Notes: a model not told the origin generated them from the letters alone. Shown: positions 22,222 to 33,600, counted from the stretch's first letter. The stretch is 64,000 nucleotides of DNA from Neomonachus schauinslandi (GCF_002201575.2 NC_058413.1:61595229-61659228); one strand, 5' to 3'. Translations and numbers: made by a program.

Positions 22222-23937
22222 ACCACAAAAGACTACCAATAGCCAAAGCAATCTTGAAAAAGAAAAGCAAAGCTGGAGGCATCACAATTCCAGACTTCAA
22301 TTTACATTACAAAGTCATAGTCATCAAGGCAGTATGATACTGGCACAAAAACAGGTACATAGATCAATCGAACATAATAGAAAATCAAGAAGTGGACCCA
22401 CAACTATATGGTGAACTGATCTTCAACAAAGCAGGAAAGACTACACAATAGTCTCTTCAACAAATGGTGTTGGGAAAACTGGACAGCTACATGCAGAAGA
22501 ATGAAACTGGACCACTCTCTTACAGTGTACACAAAAATAGATTCAAAATGGCTGAAAGACCTAAATGTGAGACCGGAAACTACCAAAACCCTTGAGGAGA
22601 ACACAGGCAGTAACCTCTTTGACATTAGCCATAGTAATTTGTTTCTAGATATGTCTCCTGAGGCAAGGGAAACAAAAGCAAAAATAAACCACTAGGACTT
22701 AATCAAGATAAAAAACTTTTACACAGCAAAGGAAACAATCAACAAAACTAAAAGGCAACCTTCAGAATGAGAGAAGATATTTCCAAATGACATATCTGAT
22801 AAAAGGTTAGCATCCAAAATCTATAAAGAACTTATCAAACTTAACACCCCCCCAAAACCCCCAAATAATCCAGTTAGAAATGGGCAGAAGACATGAACAG
22901 ACATTTTTTCCAAAGAACATATCCAGATGGCCAACAGTCACAAGAAAAGATGCTCAACATCACTTATCATCAGGGAAATACAAATCAAAACCACAATGAG
23001 ATACCACTTCACATTTGTCAGAATGGCTAAAATTAACAACAAAGGAAACAACAGGTGCTGGCAAGGATGCAGAGAAAGGGGAACCCTCTTACGTTGTTGG
23101 TGGGAATGCAAACTGGTGGAGCCACTCTGGAAAATGGTATGGAGTTCCCCCAAAAAGTTAAAAATAGAACTACCCTACTATCTAGCAATTGCACTACTAG
23201 GTATTTACCCAAAGGATACAAAAATACTGATTCAAAGGGGCACATGCAATCCAATGTTTATAGCAGCATTATCAACAATAGCCAAATTATGGAAAGAGCC
23301 CAAATGTTCACTGACTGATGAATGGATAAAGAGAGGTGGTATATATATACATTGATATATTACAATATACAATGGGGAGCACAGTTGGTTAAGCAGCCAA
23401 TTCTTGGTTTCAGCTCAGGTCATGCTCTCAGGGTCATGGGATTGAGTTCTGTGTTGGACTCCTCACTCAGTGTGGAGTCCACTAAAGATTCTCTCTCCCT
23501 CTGCCCCTTCACCACTCTCTAAAATAAATAAATAAATCTTTAAAAGAAAAAGAATGAAATCTTGCCAATTGCAATGACTTGGAAGGAGCTAGAGAGTATT
23601 ATGCTAAGTGAAGTCAGTCAGTCAGAGAAAGACAAATACCATATGATTTCATTCATGTAGAATTTGAGAAACATAACATATGAACACGGTTGGGGGGAAA
23701 GGAGAGGCAAACCATAAAACAGATTCTTAACTATAGAGAACAAACTGAGGTTTTCTGGAGGAGAGGTAGGTGGGGGGGATGGGTTAAATGGGTGATGGGT
23801 ATTAAAGATGGCACTTGTGATGAGCACTGGGTGTTGTATGTAAGTGACAAATCACTAAATCCTACACCTGAAACTAATATTACACTGTATGTTAACTAAA
23901 TGGAATTTAAATAAAAACTTGGGAGAAAAAATAAAAT
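22222..23937 (+). mobile_element. 5'-truncated L1, sense, inside Tigger1
   Basis: Starts in ORF2 (AGCCAAAGCAATCTTGAAAA, AAGCTGGAGGCATCACAATT) and runs through the C-terminal region and 3' UTR to an A-rich tail (GGAATTTAAATAAAAACTTG ... AAATA). TSD AAAGTAAGAAATAT (22208-22221) and AAAGTGAGAAATAT (23938-23951), one mismatch. The insertion point TTT|AAAG fits the L1 endonuclease preference. The open piece 22927-23355 holds the Cys cluster (CWQGCRERGTLLRCWWEC). A SINE interrupts it at 23374. Confidence 0.93.
23374..23550 (+). mobile_element. CAN SINE, older copy, inside the L1
   Basis: GGGGAGCACAGTTGGTTAAG head, AGCTCAGGTCATGCTCTCAG middle, CT-rich body, AAATAAATAAATAAATCTTT tail. It sits where the L1 normally has the short run after ACAATGG, and about 20 bp of L1 appears to be missing at the junction, so I could not define a clean TSD. 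Confidence 0.85.
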
Positions 23938-24407
23938 AAAGTGAGAAATATGTGACTCTTCCTTACACTAGAAACATGTAGAGGCCATTGTAGGGTTATT
24001 AATTAGTCTAATTTCAACATGGTTATGTTTCTGGGAACAGGGAGCCTTGAATAGAGGGAAAAAGAAGGAGACTGGCCAATTGGCAGAGCAGTCTGAATAC
24101 ACACATTTATCAATTAAGTTCACTGTCCTATTTGGGCACAGTTTGTGGCACCCCCAAACTATTACAATAGTAACATCAAAGATGACTGACCATAAATCAC
24201 AACAACTATAATAATAATGAAAAGTTTTGAGATTTTACAAGAATTACCAAAGTGTGACATGGAGATGCTAAGTGAATAAATGCTGTGGGAAGAATGTGCC
24301 AAGAGACCTGCTTGATGCAGGGTTGCCACAAACTGTCAATTTGTGAAAAAATGCAATACTGGCAAAGTACAATAGAGTAAAGAACAATAAAACAAGGTAT
24401 GTCTATA

Positions 24408-24983
24408 AAAAAACTGTCAGTTGTTATTGGTGGGAATACAAAATGGTACAACACAGTGGAAGACAATTTGATAGTCTTTTACAAAACAAAATACAATCTT
24501 ATTATACAATCCAGCAATCACCCAGCTTGGCATTTACTCAAAAAAGTTGAAAACATGTCTACACCGAAACCTGCATATGCATGTTTACAGGAGCCTTATT
24601 CATAATTGTCAAAACCTGGAAGCAATCAAGATGTCCCACAGTAGGTAAATAGATAACTAAACTGTGGTAGATGGAATATTATTCAGTGCTAAAAAGAAAT
24701 GAGCCAGCAACCCATGAAAAGACAGAAGAAATTTAAATGTACATTACAAAATGAAAAAAGCCAAACTATGGACTTTAAGTGATTATGATGTGTCAGTGTG
24801 GGTTCATCTATTGTAACAAATGTTCCATTCTGGTGGGAGATGTTGATAGTTGGGGAGGCTGTGTTTATGGTGGGGCAGGTAAAGGAGGGGTATCAGGATA
24901 TATACAGGAACTCATTGTACTTTCTTCTCAAATTTTTTTGTGAGCCTAAAACTATTCTAAAAATAAAGTCTACTGGAAGTTAA
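24408..24983 (+). repeat. Ancient L1 (L1M-type) 3' end, sense
   Basis: Order matches the end of an old L1: TTGGTGGGAATACAAAATGG, CAATCCAGCAATCACCCAGC, GTAAATAGATAACTAAACTG, GTGGTAGATGGAATATTATT, then a 3' UTR ending CTAAAACTATTCTAAAAATA. Heavily diverged; no open frame of note. Confidence 0.8.
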
Positions 24984-25004
24984 GAAATTATCAGTCTGAT
25001 TGAT

Positions 25005-25115
25005 AAGCCTGGTACTACGATCTTCACTTGGGGTGATGTGATTGGGCTAAGTCACACAGCTAGGAGGATATAAAGCTGAAACTGAATCTAAACTCCAGAG
25101 ACTTCTGAACCACTT
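25005..25115 (+). repeat. MIR-like relic
   Basis: CTAAGTCACACAGCTAGGAG resembles the MIR core 'aggtcacacagctagtaag'. Short and diverged. Confidence 0.45.
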
Positions 25116-25802
25116 TTCTTACTACACACAAAAAAAGTTCATGACAAAAAAAATAATATATGTCCTTTCCTGTTCTGAGGAAAAATTCCTATTTCCTGTT
25201 GAACTATTCAAAATATGAGTAGTAATACATTACTAACTTAACAGTCTGTTGTCACAGAAACATGAGAAATCTGGGATAGTGTTAATTTTTTTAAAAAAAA
25301 GTGGACAAAGGTATTATGGAAAAGATGTAAAATTCCATCTATATTTTCATGATCAAAAGAAAGGGTTACATTTCCTATCCTGCTTTGTAGTGAAGTGGGA
25401 CCAATGTGACCAAATACCAGCCAGTGAAATATGGAAGGAAGTGAGGTATACTACTAATTGACCATGGTCCTTAAAACCTTTCTGTGACTCTCCAGTTCAC
25501 TAGCTAATATTATATGTAATCAACATTTAATTCAATGGAGGACTCTGAACCCCTAGTCGATTAACAGACCCACAACATAGAAGGTACCTGAGACTATAAA
25601 TCACCTAAGAAAAGCCACCCCCCAAACCCCTCATTAGACTACTATATGAATGAATTTTAAACCTAATAGGTTAAACCATGGAGATCTGAGGTTTTCATAC
25701 ACCAGCTAGCCTAAACACAAGAATTACAAGGTAATCATATGTGTTACTGACTTAAAATTTGAAGATATTGGTATTGATGCCCTTCTGGATGGTAAACCAT
25801 CC
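25116..25802. other. No recognisable feature
   Basis: AT-rich DNA. No repeat family or coding signal recognised. Confidence 0.45.
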
Positions 25803-25853
25803 ATTTTGTTTTCCACTTTAATCCTTAGAATACCTAAAGTGGCAAAGGAATTT
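25803..25853 (+). repeat. Left arm of a perfect 51-bp inverted repeat
   Basis: Begins ATTTTGTTTTCCACTTTAAT and ends GGCAAAGGAATTT. It is the exact reverse complement of 26869-26919 (51 of 51 by hand check). Flanks on either side are unrelated between the arms. Confidence 0.97.
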
Positions 25854-26868
25854 CTTTACATGGATCATGGTTCCCTGCTTACTCCTGTGCTTTCACATAA
25901 ATAATACATAAAATTGAATAAAATGAAATTTGTTGAATTAAATATCCAAGAAATTTGCCCAAGAAACCGGCCCTACAGGGCCATACATGTAAAAAAAGGA
26001 GAACACAGACCTGGTATTTAGTTTCTGCATGTCTTACTTGACTTTGGATGAATTAGAAACGTCACTGGGTGAGGTTGGACAAATACATCTCTAAAGATAC
26101 TACCAGCTCTAAAACAAATATGAGAAATCCAAGGATTCTTTATTCTGCTCTGAAAATCTTCATCTTCTTCAGTTTGTCAACACTTCTAAAAATATTTTGC
26201 ATTCAAATTTTAAAGCACTGTAAACATCTGTTATTTCCATCCTGTATGTGAGCCAAATCATCTTGTCTCTTCAGGTCATGGTTAATTCATTACCATGCTA
26301 AATGCAGAAGAATCTAACTTTCTCTCACTAGCTTCTCCTGAGATTTATTACAGGAGGTATTTTTTAGAATAAATCCCTTAACATCTGTCTAAAATTAGTA
26401 CATACGATCATTAGCAGTCATTATATCTAATCCTCATTAAAATAATACATTAATTAGATGAAATGGGAGTAAAAACATAATGTAAATATTCATTTTGTCT
26501 GAAAAAGCTTTCAGCAGCAGAAAATTTGCAGCCTTTTGAAATATGGCTCTAAAAGAATGTGGCCTGTCAATTTTAAGTCCTGCCCTGAGCTTTCATTTGT
26601 AGCCTTTACCTCCCACAATAAATGGGTGCCCTGAGTCCCAAGGAAAGTACAGTTACACAGTATTTACCCAGCTGTTAATGTGTAGTTAAACACTATTAAA
26701 TTGTCTGTCCTATGTGAAGCACATTAATATTTTATAAACAATATAATTTAATTATTTCAGTCCTTAAAAGCAGCATTTATACCTTATTCTTGATGACTTT
26801 TACATGTAGAGATTCGTTAATTCATTTCTGTTCAGTGACTACTTTAAAGAGTGTAATTTTACTCTCTC
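25854..26868. other. 1,015-bp spacer between inverted-repeat arms; candidate conserved non-coding DNA
   Basis: I recognise no young repeat inside. 26430-26760 in particular looks free of repeats and has mixed composition, with TAAT-core motifs (ACATTAATTAGATG near 26447, TTTAATTATTTCAG near 26747). Such a stretch could be a non-coding regulatory element, but that is only an impression. The small open frame 26069-26251 has no domain. Confidence 0.35.
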
Positions 26869-26919
26869 AAATTCCTTTGCCACTTTAGGTATTCTAAGGA
26901 TTAAAGTGGAAAACAAAAT
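26869..26919 (-). repeat. Right arm of a perfect 51-bp inverted repeat
   Basis: Begins AAATTCCTTTGCCACTTTAG and ends GGAAAACAAAAT; exact reverse complement of 25803-25853. Confidence 0.97.
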
Positions 26920-28172
26920 TTACCTGGGATCTACATGTTGCTGGGATTACATAATATTTATTATTCATGAATAGAAACTTCCAGTATCTAAACAACTTCA
27001 GTACACTGCAATATTTAGGAGACACAGAGATTATCTTAATAATGATTATATCATTTATTTAAGGTCTCTCTCATCAATGACCTGATTAGAATGGCCAAAT
27101 GACATAAAAACAAGCAGAAATAATCACTTCTTCCCATTTCCCCCAATAATATATATAACATCTGATGTTTTGGTTCTCCCTCACCACCACTGTCTGTTTG
27201 TGTCCCTTGTCCCAGTTCTTCTTTATCAGGATCTCCTTCAGGCTTCCTGCTACAGTCCTCATTCTACTTATACCTTCTTTCATAAACTCGAATCTATATA
27301 TTATATATTTTCTCAGCTGTTCCTCCACAAATGCCTGTGTCCCTCATTGTTTAAAGGAGGAAACTATTATCCACAATATTATTCCACTTAGGTTAAGAAT
27401 AGATTAGACCTCTATGAGGTGGGGAAATGCAGATTCTACTACATATTTTCTGTGAAAATTATGTTAATTACAAGGGTAAATGGTCTTAATCTTTGGCCAT
27501 ATATATATAATTGTGTTTTGCTCACCTAGACTTTTGCAAACTTGAAACTTTCATTGAAATTTAAGGATGTTAAACATTAAATCATTGTTTTAAGCACTTG
27601 GTGGATCATGTCTTCAAAGTAAACTTTATAAACTCTGATATTGTTATGCAGAGAAACCTGATATAGTGTGGGTAGATAGATAGAGAAGGAAGGGAAGGGA
27701 AGGGAAGGGAAGGAAGAATGAATGAATGAGAGAGAGAGAGAAAGAAAGAACAAATGAATAGAGGTCAGAATCAAACACACTGACACTGTTATGAACAGAA
27801 TAACATACAATCTCCTAAACATGCTAGGTGTTAGCCTTCCCATAAATTAAATAAGAAAATTGGAATAAAAAGGTATAAAGCTCCTTAAAACTTTAAATTT
27901 ACAAAGGCTGACCATTGGCTTTGATTGATGGTACAGAGGCACTATAAACACAAATTATTAGAATCATGCTGCTGCATGTTAAGTATCTTCTCCATGTGAG
28001 ATACTATAGAAATACTATACTCAACAATCCTATGAGGCGACATCAGGATTGGAATCTAGGATCTAATCCTCTAAATTAAGTCCAGATATAGAAAAGACTC
28101 CATTATTGTTGCCCTGTGGGTATAGCTCCTCTGATCCAGAAACCTAAGCTAAAAAAGACAGGTTACATGCTA
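26920..28172. other. No gene; contains a purine microsatellite
   Basis: AT-rich DNA. The overlapping frames at 27086-27407 have no recognisable domain. 27670-27750 is a simple repeat (separate entry). Nothing else recognised. Confidence 0.45.
27671..27750 (+). repeat. (GATA)/(GGGAA)n/(GAAT)n/(GA)n polypurine tract
   Basis: AGATAGATAGAGAAGGAAGG followed by four to five AAGGG units, GAATGAATGAATG, then GAGAGAGAGAGAAAGAAAG. It is a compound, almost pure purine tract on the plus strand. Confidence 0.9.
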
Positions 28173-28186
28173 AAAACATGGTCAGC

Positions 28187-29191
28187 TCAATGGAACAGAA
28201 TAGAAAACCCAGAAATAAACCCCCAGCTATATGGTCAATTAATCTTCAACAAAGCAGGAAAGAATATCCAATGGGAAAATGTCTCTTCAACAAATGCAAT
28301 TGGGAAAACTGGACAACAACATGCAAAAGAAAGAAACTGGACCACTTTACACAAAAATAAACTCAAAATAATTTACACAAAATAAATACACCATACACAA
28401 AAATAAATAAAATGGATGAAAGGCTTAAATGTGAGACCTGAAATCACAAAAATCCTAGAGGAGAACAAAGGCAAGTTACCTCTTTCACATTGGCCATAGC
28501 AACTTTTTTCTAGATATGTCTCCTGAAGCAAGTGAAACAAAAGCAAAAATAAACTACTGGGACTACATCAAAATAAAAAGCTTCTGCACTGTGATGGAAA
28601 CAACAAACTAAAAGGGAACCTACATAATGGAAGAAGATATTTGCAAATGACATATCCAGTAAAGGGTTATTATCCAAAATATGTAAAGAACTTATAAAAC
28701 CCAACACTCCCCCCCAAAACAAATATTTATTAAAAAAATGGGCAGAAGCCATAAACAGACGTTTCTCCAAAGAAGACATACAGATGCCAACAGACACTTG
28801 AAAAGATGTTCATCACTTACCATCAGGGAAATCCAAATCAAACCTACAATGAGATATCACCTCACACCTGTCAGAATGGCTAAAATAAACAACACAAGAA
28901 ACAACAGGTGTTGGTGAGGATGTGGAGAAAGAGGAATCCTCTTGCACTTTTGGTGGGAAGGTAAACAAGAGCAGCCACTAAGGAAAATAATATGGAGTTT
29001 CCTCAAAAAGTTAAAAATAGAACTACCTTATGACCCAGTAAGCACACTCCTGGGCACTTACCCAAAGATTACAAAGACAATATTTCAAAGAGATATATGC
29101 ATCCCTATGTTTATTATACATTATTTACAGTAGCTAAGATATGGAAGCAATCCAAATGTCCATTCCTGGATGAATAGATAAAGAAGAAGTG

Positions 29192-29234
<43 letters not shown>

Positions 29235-29631
29235 GGGATATTAGCCATAAAAAAGAATGAAATGTTGCCATTTGAATGACATGGATGGAGCTAGAGTATG
29301 ATGCTAAGTGAAATAAGTCAGTCAGAGAAATACGAATATCATATGATTTCACTCATATGTGGAATTTAAGAAGCAAAACAAATGAACAAAGGGAGTAAAG
29401 AGAAACCAACCAAGAAATAGACTCTTAGCTATAGGGAACATTCTGATGGTTACCAGAGGGGAGATAGGTGGGATGGGTTAAATAGGTGATGGGTATTAAG
29501 GAGTGCACTTGTAATGAGCACTGGATGATGTATGGAATTGTTGAATCACTATATTGTACCCCAAAACTAACATAACACCTTATGTTAACTAACTGTAATT
29601 AAAATAAAAACTTTAAAAAATTTAAAAAATG
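28187..29631 (+). mobile_element. 5'-truncated L1, sense
   Basis: ORF2 C-terminal half (starts TCAATGGAACAGAATAGAAA) through the 3' UTR (GAATCACTATATTGTACCCC) to an A-rich tail. TSD AAAACATGGTCAGC (28173-28186) and AAAACATGATCAGC (29632-29645), one mismatch. ORF2 is broken; short open pieces are 28116-28385 and 28942-29133. A CA microsatellite at 29194-29232 interrupts it. Confidence 0.92.
29194..29232 (+). repeat. (CA)n microsatellite inside an L1
   Basis: About 19 CA units between AAGAAGTGTTA and ATGGGATATTAGCC, exactly where other L1 copies have a short TATATACACA run. Confidence 0.95.
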
Positions 29632-29645
29632 AAAACATGATCAGC

Positions 29646-30165
29646 ATTCTATAGTGAGACAGTGGCAGGTAACGATAATAGATATGCTCATTTAAAAGGA
29701 GAGAAATAGTAAGCATATAGCACTTCTGAAATCTACCTGGACACACATTATTGGATCACCTTCCTCCATGAGTTTGAAATATTCCTTGATTAGGGACCAG
29801 TTCTGCTTCCTGGCAATATCCTCTAATCTCTTGTTCTTCAAGGTTCTTGGCTCCATCCTCTAAAATACTCTTCCTTTACTATAAAAAAATGTCCCACAAT
29901 TGCTGCTTAGCTTTCTCTTCATTTCCTCCACAAACTGAAAATTAAGAGTCCAAAGACCTTCTTGCAATTTGAGCTATCTTAGTACCTTTTAGTCTGAACC
30001 AATGCAATACCCTTAAATTTTGTGGGTTTTCTATCAGGTTATATTCTACTCCATTAAAGAAAAGCCAAGCCTATAATATTTTGTGAGACAAACCTCTCTC
30101 TCTAGATTTACCCATAGTTATTTTGGGGATTAGATGTCTAAGATTATGCCTTTAGAATCCTTATA
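29646..30165. other. No recognisable feature
   Basis: No repeat or coding signal I can support. Confidence 0.45.
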
Positions 30166-30179
30166 AGATCTTTTGTTTT

Positions 30180-30330
30180 GGGTACCTGGGTGGCTCAGTT
30201 GATTAAGTGTCTGCCTTTAGCTCAGATCATGATCTCAGGGTCCTATGATCGAGAGCAAGTCTGCTTCTCCCTCTCCCTCTCTCTCTGTGATCTATCTCGC
30301 TCTCTCACAAATAAATAAAATCTTAAAAAA
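30180..30330 (+). mobile_element. CAN SINE, plus strand, internally shortened
   Basis: GGGTACCTGGGTGGCTCAGT head and ACAAATAAATAAAATCTTAA tail, with part of the middle missing after GATCGAGAGC. TSD AGATCTTTTGTTT (30166-30178) and AGACCATTTGTTT (30331-30343), two mismatches. Confidence 0.88.
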
Positions 30331-30343
30331 AGACCATTTGTTT

Positions 30344-31039
30344 CACTGAGACAACTTCCCAAGTATCATCTTAAAAGACTCAAAGAGTGTTACAGACAAC
30401 CTTGATTTGATCTTTACCCTGAGGATATTTCATACACAAAAGGATGTGAAAACTGCAGAAAACACAACAGAAACTAGAGAAGCCATTTTTTTCTGATAGA
30501 TTTAGGCATAAGATAAACTGAGATATTATGATTACTGAATGAAAAAAAACAATGAATCTGGAACTGAGAAATTCTCTAAGAGAGAGGATTAATTATTCAG
30601 ATTATGCAAGATATGCAAAGTTTACACAATTTATATGACCAAGGAGAATATTTTTTATATATCATTAAGGTTAAACAGATCTTGATTTGGGTTACATAAT
30701 TTGTAGAAATGACTAAGTTAGTTTGTTATTTATAAAAAAATTACCTTGGCAGAGTAGTAAATACTTTACATAAGAAGGACTCCTCTAAACACAATAGACT
30801 AAGAGAATGTTATATTTTGTGATTTGAGAACACAGAGGAGACAGACCTATATTTACCTCCTCTGCATACACCCTAGTACGGGTTTCCCCTTTCTCATTAA
30901 ATATTCTATTGTTTTGTCAAGGATCTAAGTCATCTGGTTAAATTTAAGTAACATATCATAAAATATAATGCAAAATATAATACTGGGATGAGTGGTGATT
31001 TAGCAGAGGAGAACCACATTTCTTTTTTACAAAATGCAG
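30344..31039. other. No recognisable feature
   Basis: AT-rich DNA, nothing recognised. Confidence 0.45.
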
Positions 31040-31210
31040 TTTAATCCTTGTGTCTCAAATTATGATCTGCACACCAGAAGCACCAGTATCACCTGAATGC
31101 TTGTAAATAAGACAGAATATCAGGTTTAAACGTTGACACACTGAATCAGATCTTATATTTAAGCATTCCAGGTGATTTTATGCATATTAAAATTTGAGAG
31201 AGACTGTCCT
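31040..31210 (+). repeat. MER5A hAT-type DNA transposon relic
   Basis: TCTCAAATTATGATCTGCAC, CAGTATCACCTGAATGCTTG, CTGAATCAGATCTTATATTT, CCAGGTGATTTTATGCATAT and TTGAGAGAGACTG follow MER5A from near its left TIR to its right TIR. Non-autonomous and old. Confidence 0.75.
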
Positions 31211-32589
31211 GGACACTGAAGCTGATAATACAAAGTACCTAATATGTAACACCTTCTTCAAAGGAGTTCAGTGTTCAAAGAAGACAATATACAGGTAAAC
31301 CAATGACTACTTTACTTTGTGATTGCTGAAGGATAAATATTAGTTCTTCAGTTGAACCCAGATGGAAGTAAAGTGAGAGAAAGAGGGAAAGTATTGAAAC
31401 GTCATTTCTGCTGTCACAGTGCTTATTAGCTAGTGACAAAGTAATAAAGAGAAAGGCTATAGACACAAATATAGGGGTAAGAGAGAAACAGAGAGCTGCA
31501 GAACCATCCGGCTAGTTCATTAACAAGTGAAGAGGGAGGTTTAGTTTTTGAGAGCATGTTTATGGATGAGAAATCCTAATAAACCGACGATAAGAATTTA
31601 CTGAGCTCCTTCAGCTGACCTTAAAATGTATGAGAAAAGAATGCTTATTTTTGAAATTTATTGAGATTTATGGTTGTGTCTTATGTAGCAACTGCTGACA
31701 GATAAAGCACATAGCTGGATACAGAATACTTAGAACCCTGAAACAAAAAAAATGACATTCCAGAGTTTATTTCACAAAAGAAGAAGTCCATAAAGTGGCC
31801 AGAAAAAGATAAAAAATGCACTCCCACAGAGACTATCTGCTCACCAATAGTTAAAAATTATTAGCTCTTCCTGGAGAAGAAAATGGGGGCTCATTTCAGA
31901 ACCCACCATATATCTTATATTTTGTTGTATGATACACGTATAATGAACTGTACCCATTTCTTCATTGGGGGAAGATGTTCAGCCACTCCTAGCATATCCA
32001 CTGGTTATCTTCATAAAACCTTAATTTGGGAACTTCTCTAAGCTTTACTTACACAGATATACACTGAATGAGCCCTTCCTGAATATTAGAGGTAAGATTC
32101 TCATGTATATAGAGATCAGTCATAAGTCCCTCTGAAAGGTAGGAATTTAATCAGAACTATCTCATGTTATACCAGACCTGTCTGAACTTTCTAGGAAATC
32201 TTCTTTCTATTGTGTCTGAATGTAGTTGTACTCTCATGGGTATTATAACCACAATTACAAAACAGTTATTTGTCATTTACAAGAATTATGTTTATCATGA
32301 TTCTTAGGTCATGTTTGCCAATGTTAAATATGTCTCTTCCTGAAACTTCTTGCTTTTCTTGTCCCTATATTTCCCCACATCAGCAGGTGTGGGAAATACA
32401 AGTATATGGTTGCAATACATAATTCCGTATACCACCTACCAACACTGATTCTCTAGAGAGAAGTTGAGTATATAAAAATTTAGATTTGCTTGTTGCCAAA
32501 GAAGTGTTTTTCTTCTTGAAGAAAGTCTTTTAAGCACTGGTCATATTCCAGAAACTATTTCTGTGGCTAATACATCTGAGTTTGAAACA
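31211..32589. other. No gene recognised
   Basis: 31215-31330 (AGTTCAGTGTTCAAAGAAGA, CAATATACAGGTAAACCAAT) may be a weak antisense L2 relic. The remainder is AT-rich DNA without a recognisable feature. Confidence 0.4.
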
Positions 32590-32622
32590 CTGTGTGTGTG
32601 TGTGAGAGAGAGAGAGAGACAG
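32590..32622 (+). repeat. (TG)n(AG)n microsatellite
   Basis: GTGTGTGTGTGTG followed by AGAGAGAGAGAGAGAC. Confidence 0.9.
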
Positions 32623-32814
32623 AGAAGGCATTTGTATAAACTAAATATCCTTTATTTTCCTGTTTGCCCTAACATAGATTTTAGTATAAGATGATTCATC
32701 TTGACACTTATGTAAGAAGTCTTACTGCATGTGAGAATGACAAGATCAGCATTCCTCTCCTTTAAAAAAAAATAACAGAATCTTAATCTATGAAAATTAT
32801 CATTAATGAATCCC

Positions 32815-33600
32815 AGAAGATGGGAGAGGGTCTTCCTTCAATTTTTTTGTTCACCTCAATTAATTTAGAAGTGGTATTTTGTGAAGAGGTGATTTGAGAG
32901 TACTGAATACATTTGGAATGACCCAGGTACCAATTAAAATAGGCATCACAGTCATTTTGTTTGGTTTTATAACACTTTTCCAGTTGTGTGTTAAGTAAAC
33001 CAATTTTGGGATATCAAAAGTGCTCCATTTTGACCCATTAAGTTTTAAATCATTCTGGGTAATGTAAGTGCATTGGGGCAAAATTTTAGAGCAAGAAGGA
33101 CAATATTCCTTAAAAATAAATCCCGAAGGAGTTCTAGTAGGAGGCTGATTATCAGAAGTCCCCTTAGAAGAATTATTTCCCATAGTTGAATAGTCAGCAA
33201 GAATCTGAAACCCAAATCTTCCACTCAAAATGAGTGAAGAGGGGATGCTTCCCACAGAATTGAGTGAGGACAAAAGCCAGCAACAGAGGACATCCAAATA
33301 AAGGCCTGAACCTTAACCAAGGTGGGAGGTTCAAAACCAAGAGGACTTACCACCATGACCATAAACCACCCCAGAAATGACAAAAAGCAATGGACTCTTG
33401 TAGATATCTTACTCAAATCCACAGCAGTACCAGTGATGAAGGTCAGGTACTTTGGATCCTGATGACTCTTCCAAGTAATGTCAATCAAGAAGACATTGTA
33501 AAGCAATCAAAAAGCATTATTTGGGGTTTTAGGGATTGTAATCTGGGAGAAACTGAGTTGACAAAATTGAAAGTGTGCTCTGAATTGTAAGAAGGGAGAG
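32815..33600 (-). mobile_element. Endogenous retrovirus fragment (leader and start of gag)
   Basis: On the minus strand, an untranslated leader (about 33600-33184) runs into a gag-like start. The leader has the phrases AGAGTCATCAGGATCCAAAG and TTTCTGGGGTGGTTTATGGT, then GGTGGTAAGTCC, a good 5' splice-donor match at 33345-33356. I recognise this as class I (gamma-like) ERV leader structure. I see no LTR, primer-binding site, pol or env within the window. The family is not assigned, and the element is broken. Confidence 0.6.
32860..33183 (-). pseudogene. ERV gag start (matrix-like), truncated
   Basis: Gag matrix lines the inner membrane face of a retroviral particle. The frame starts at 33183 with MGNNSSKG, where Gly2 would suit N-myristoylation. 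A TPSGF segment and a Trp/Lys-bearing stretch follow, in the order seen in class I ERV matrix proteins. It is open for only about 107 codons, ending at 32860, so it covers roughly the first matrix region and lacks capsid and nucleocapsid. An in-frame Met upstream (33297) lies in the leader and is less likely as a start. The call rests on the N-terminal pattern and leader context, not a database match. Confidence 0.55.

Larger units (their letters stand above)
20266..24406 (-). mobile_element. Tigger1 (pogo/Tc1-mariner) DNA transposon, nearly full length, split by an L1
   Basis: The left end GGGGTGTACCTCAGAAATAT and right end AACAAGGTATGTCT are the diverged TIRs (ideal CAGGCATACCTC). TA dinucleotides border both (20266-20267 and 24405-24406). 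Removing the L1 with one TSD copy (22222-23951) leaves about 2.4 kb, close to full-length Tigger1 as I recall it. The interior matches in order: CATATAAAAGTTATGTTTAC and TACTGTAGTCTATTAAGTAT near the left end, the transposase region, then the 5' non-coding part at 23952-24404. It is a fossil: many substitutions and frameshifts. Confidence 0.88.

Noticed and set aside
27086..27407. Overlapping frames on both strands, possible exon
   Set aside because: No domain, no convincing splice sites, AT-rich; not supported.
29194..29232. Short regular repeats as a possible CRISPR array
   Set aside because: Simple dinucleotide run in a mammalian genome; no spacers or cas genes anywhere.
33390..33590. 66-codon plus-strand frame opposite the ERV leader
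   Set aside because: Shadow of the leader on the other strand, no domain.
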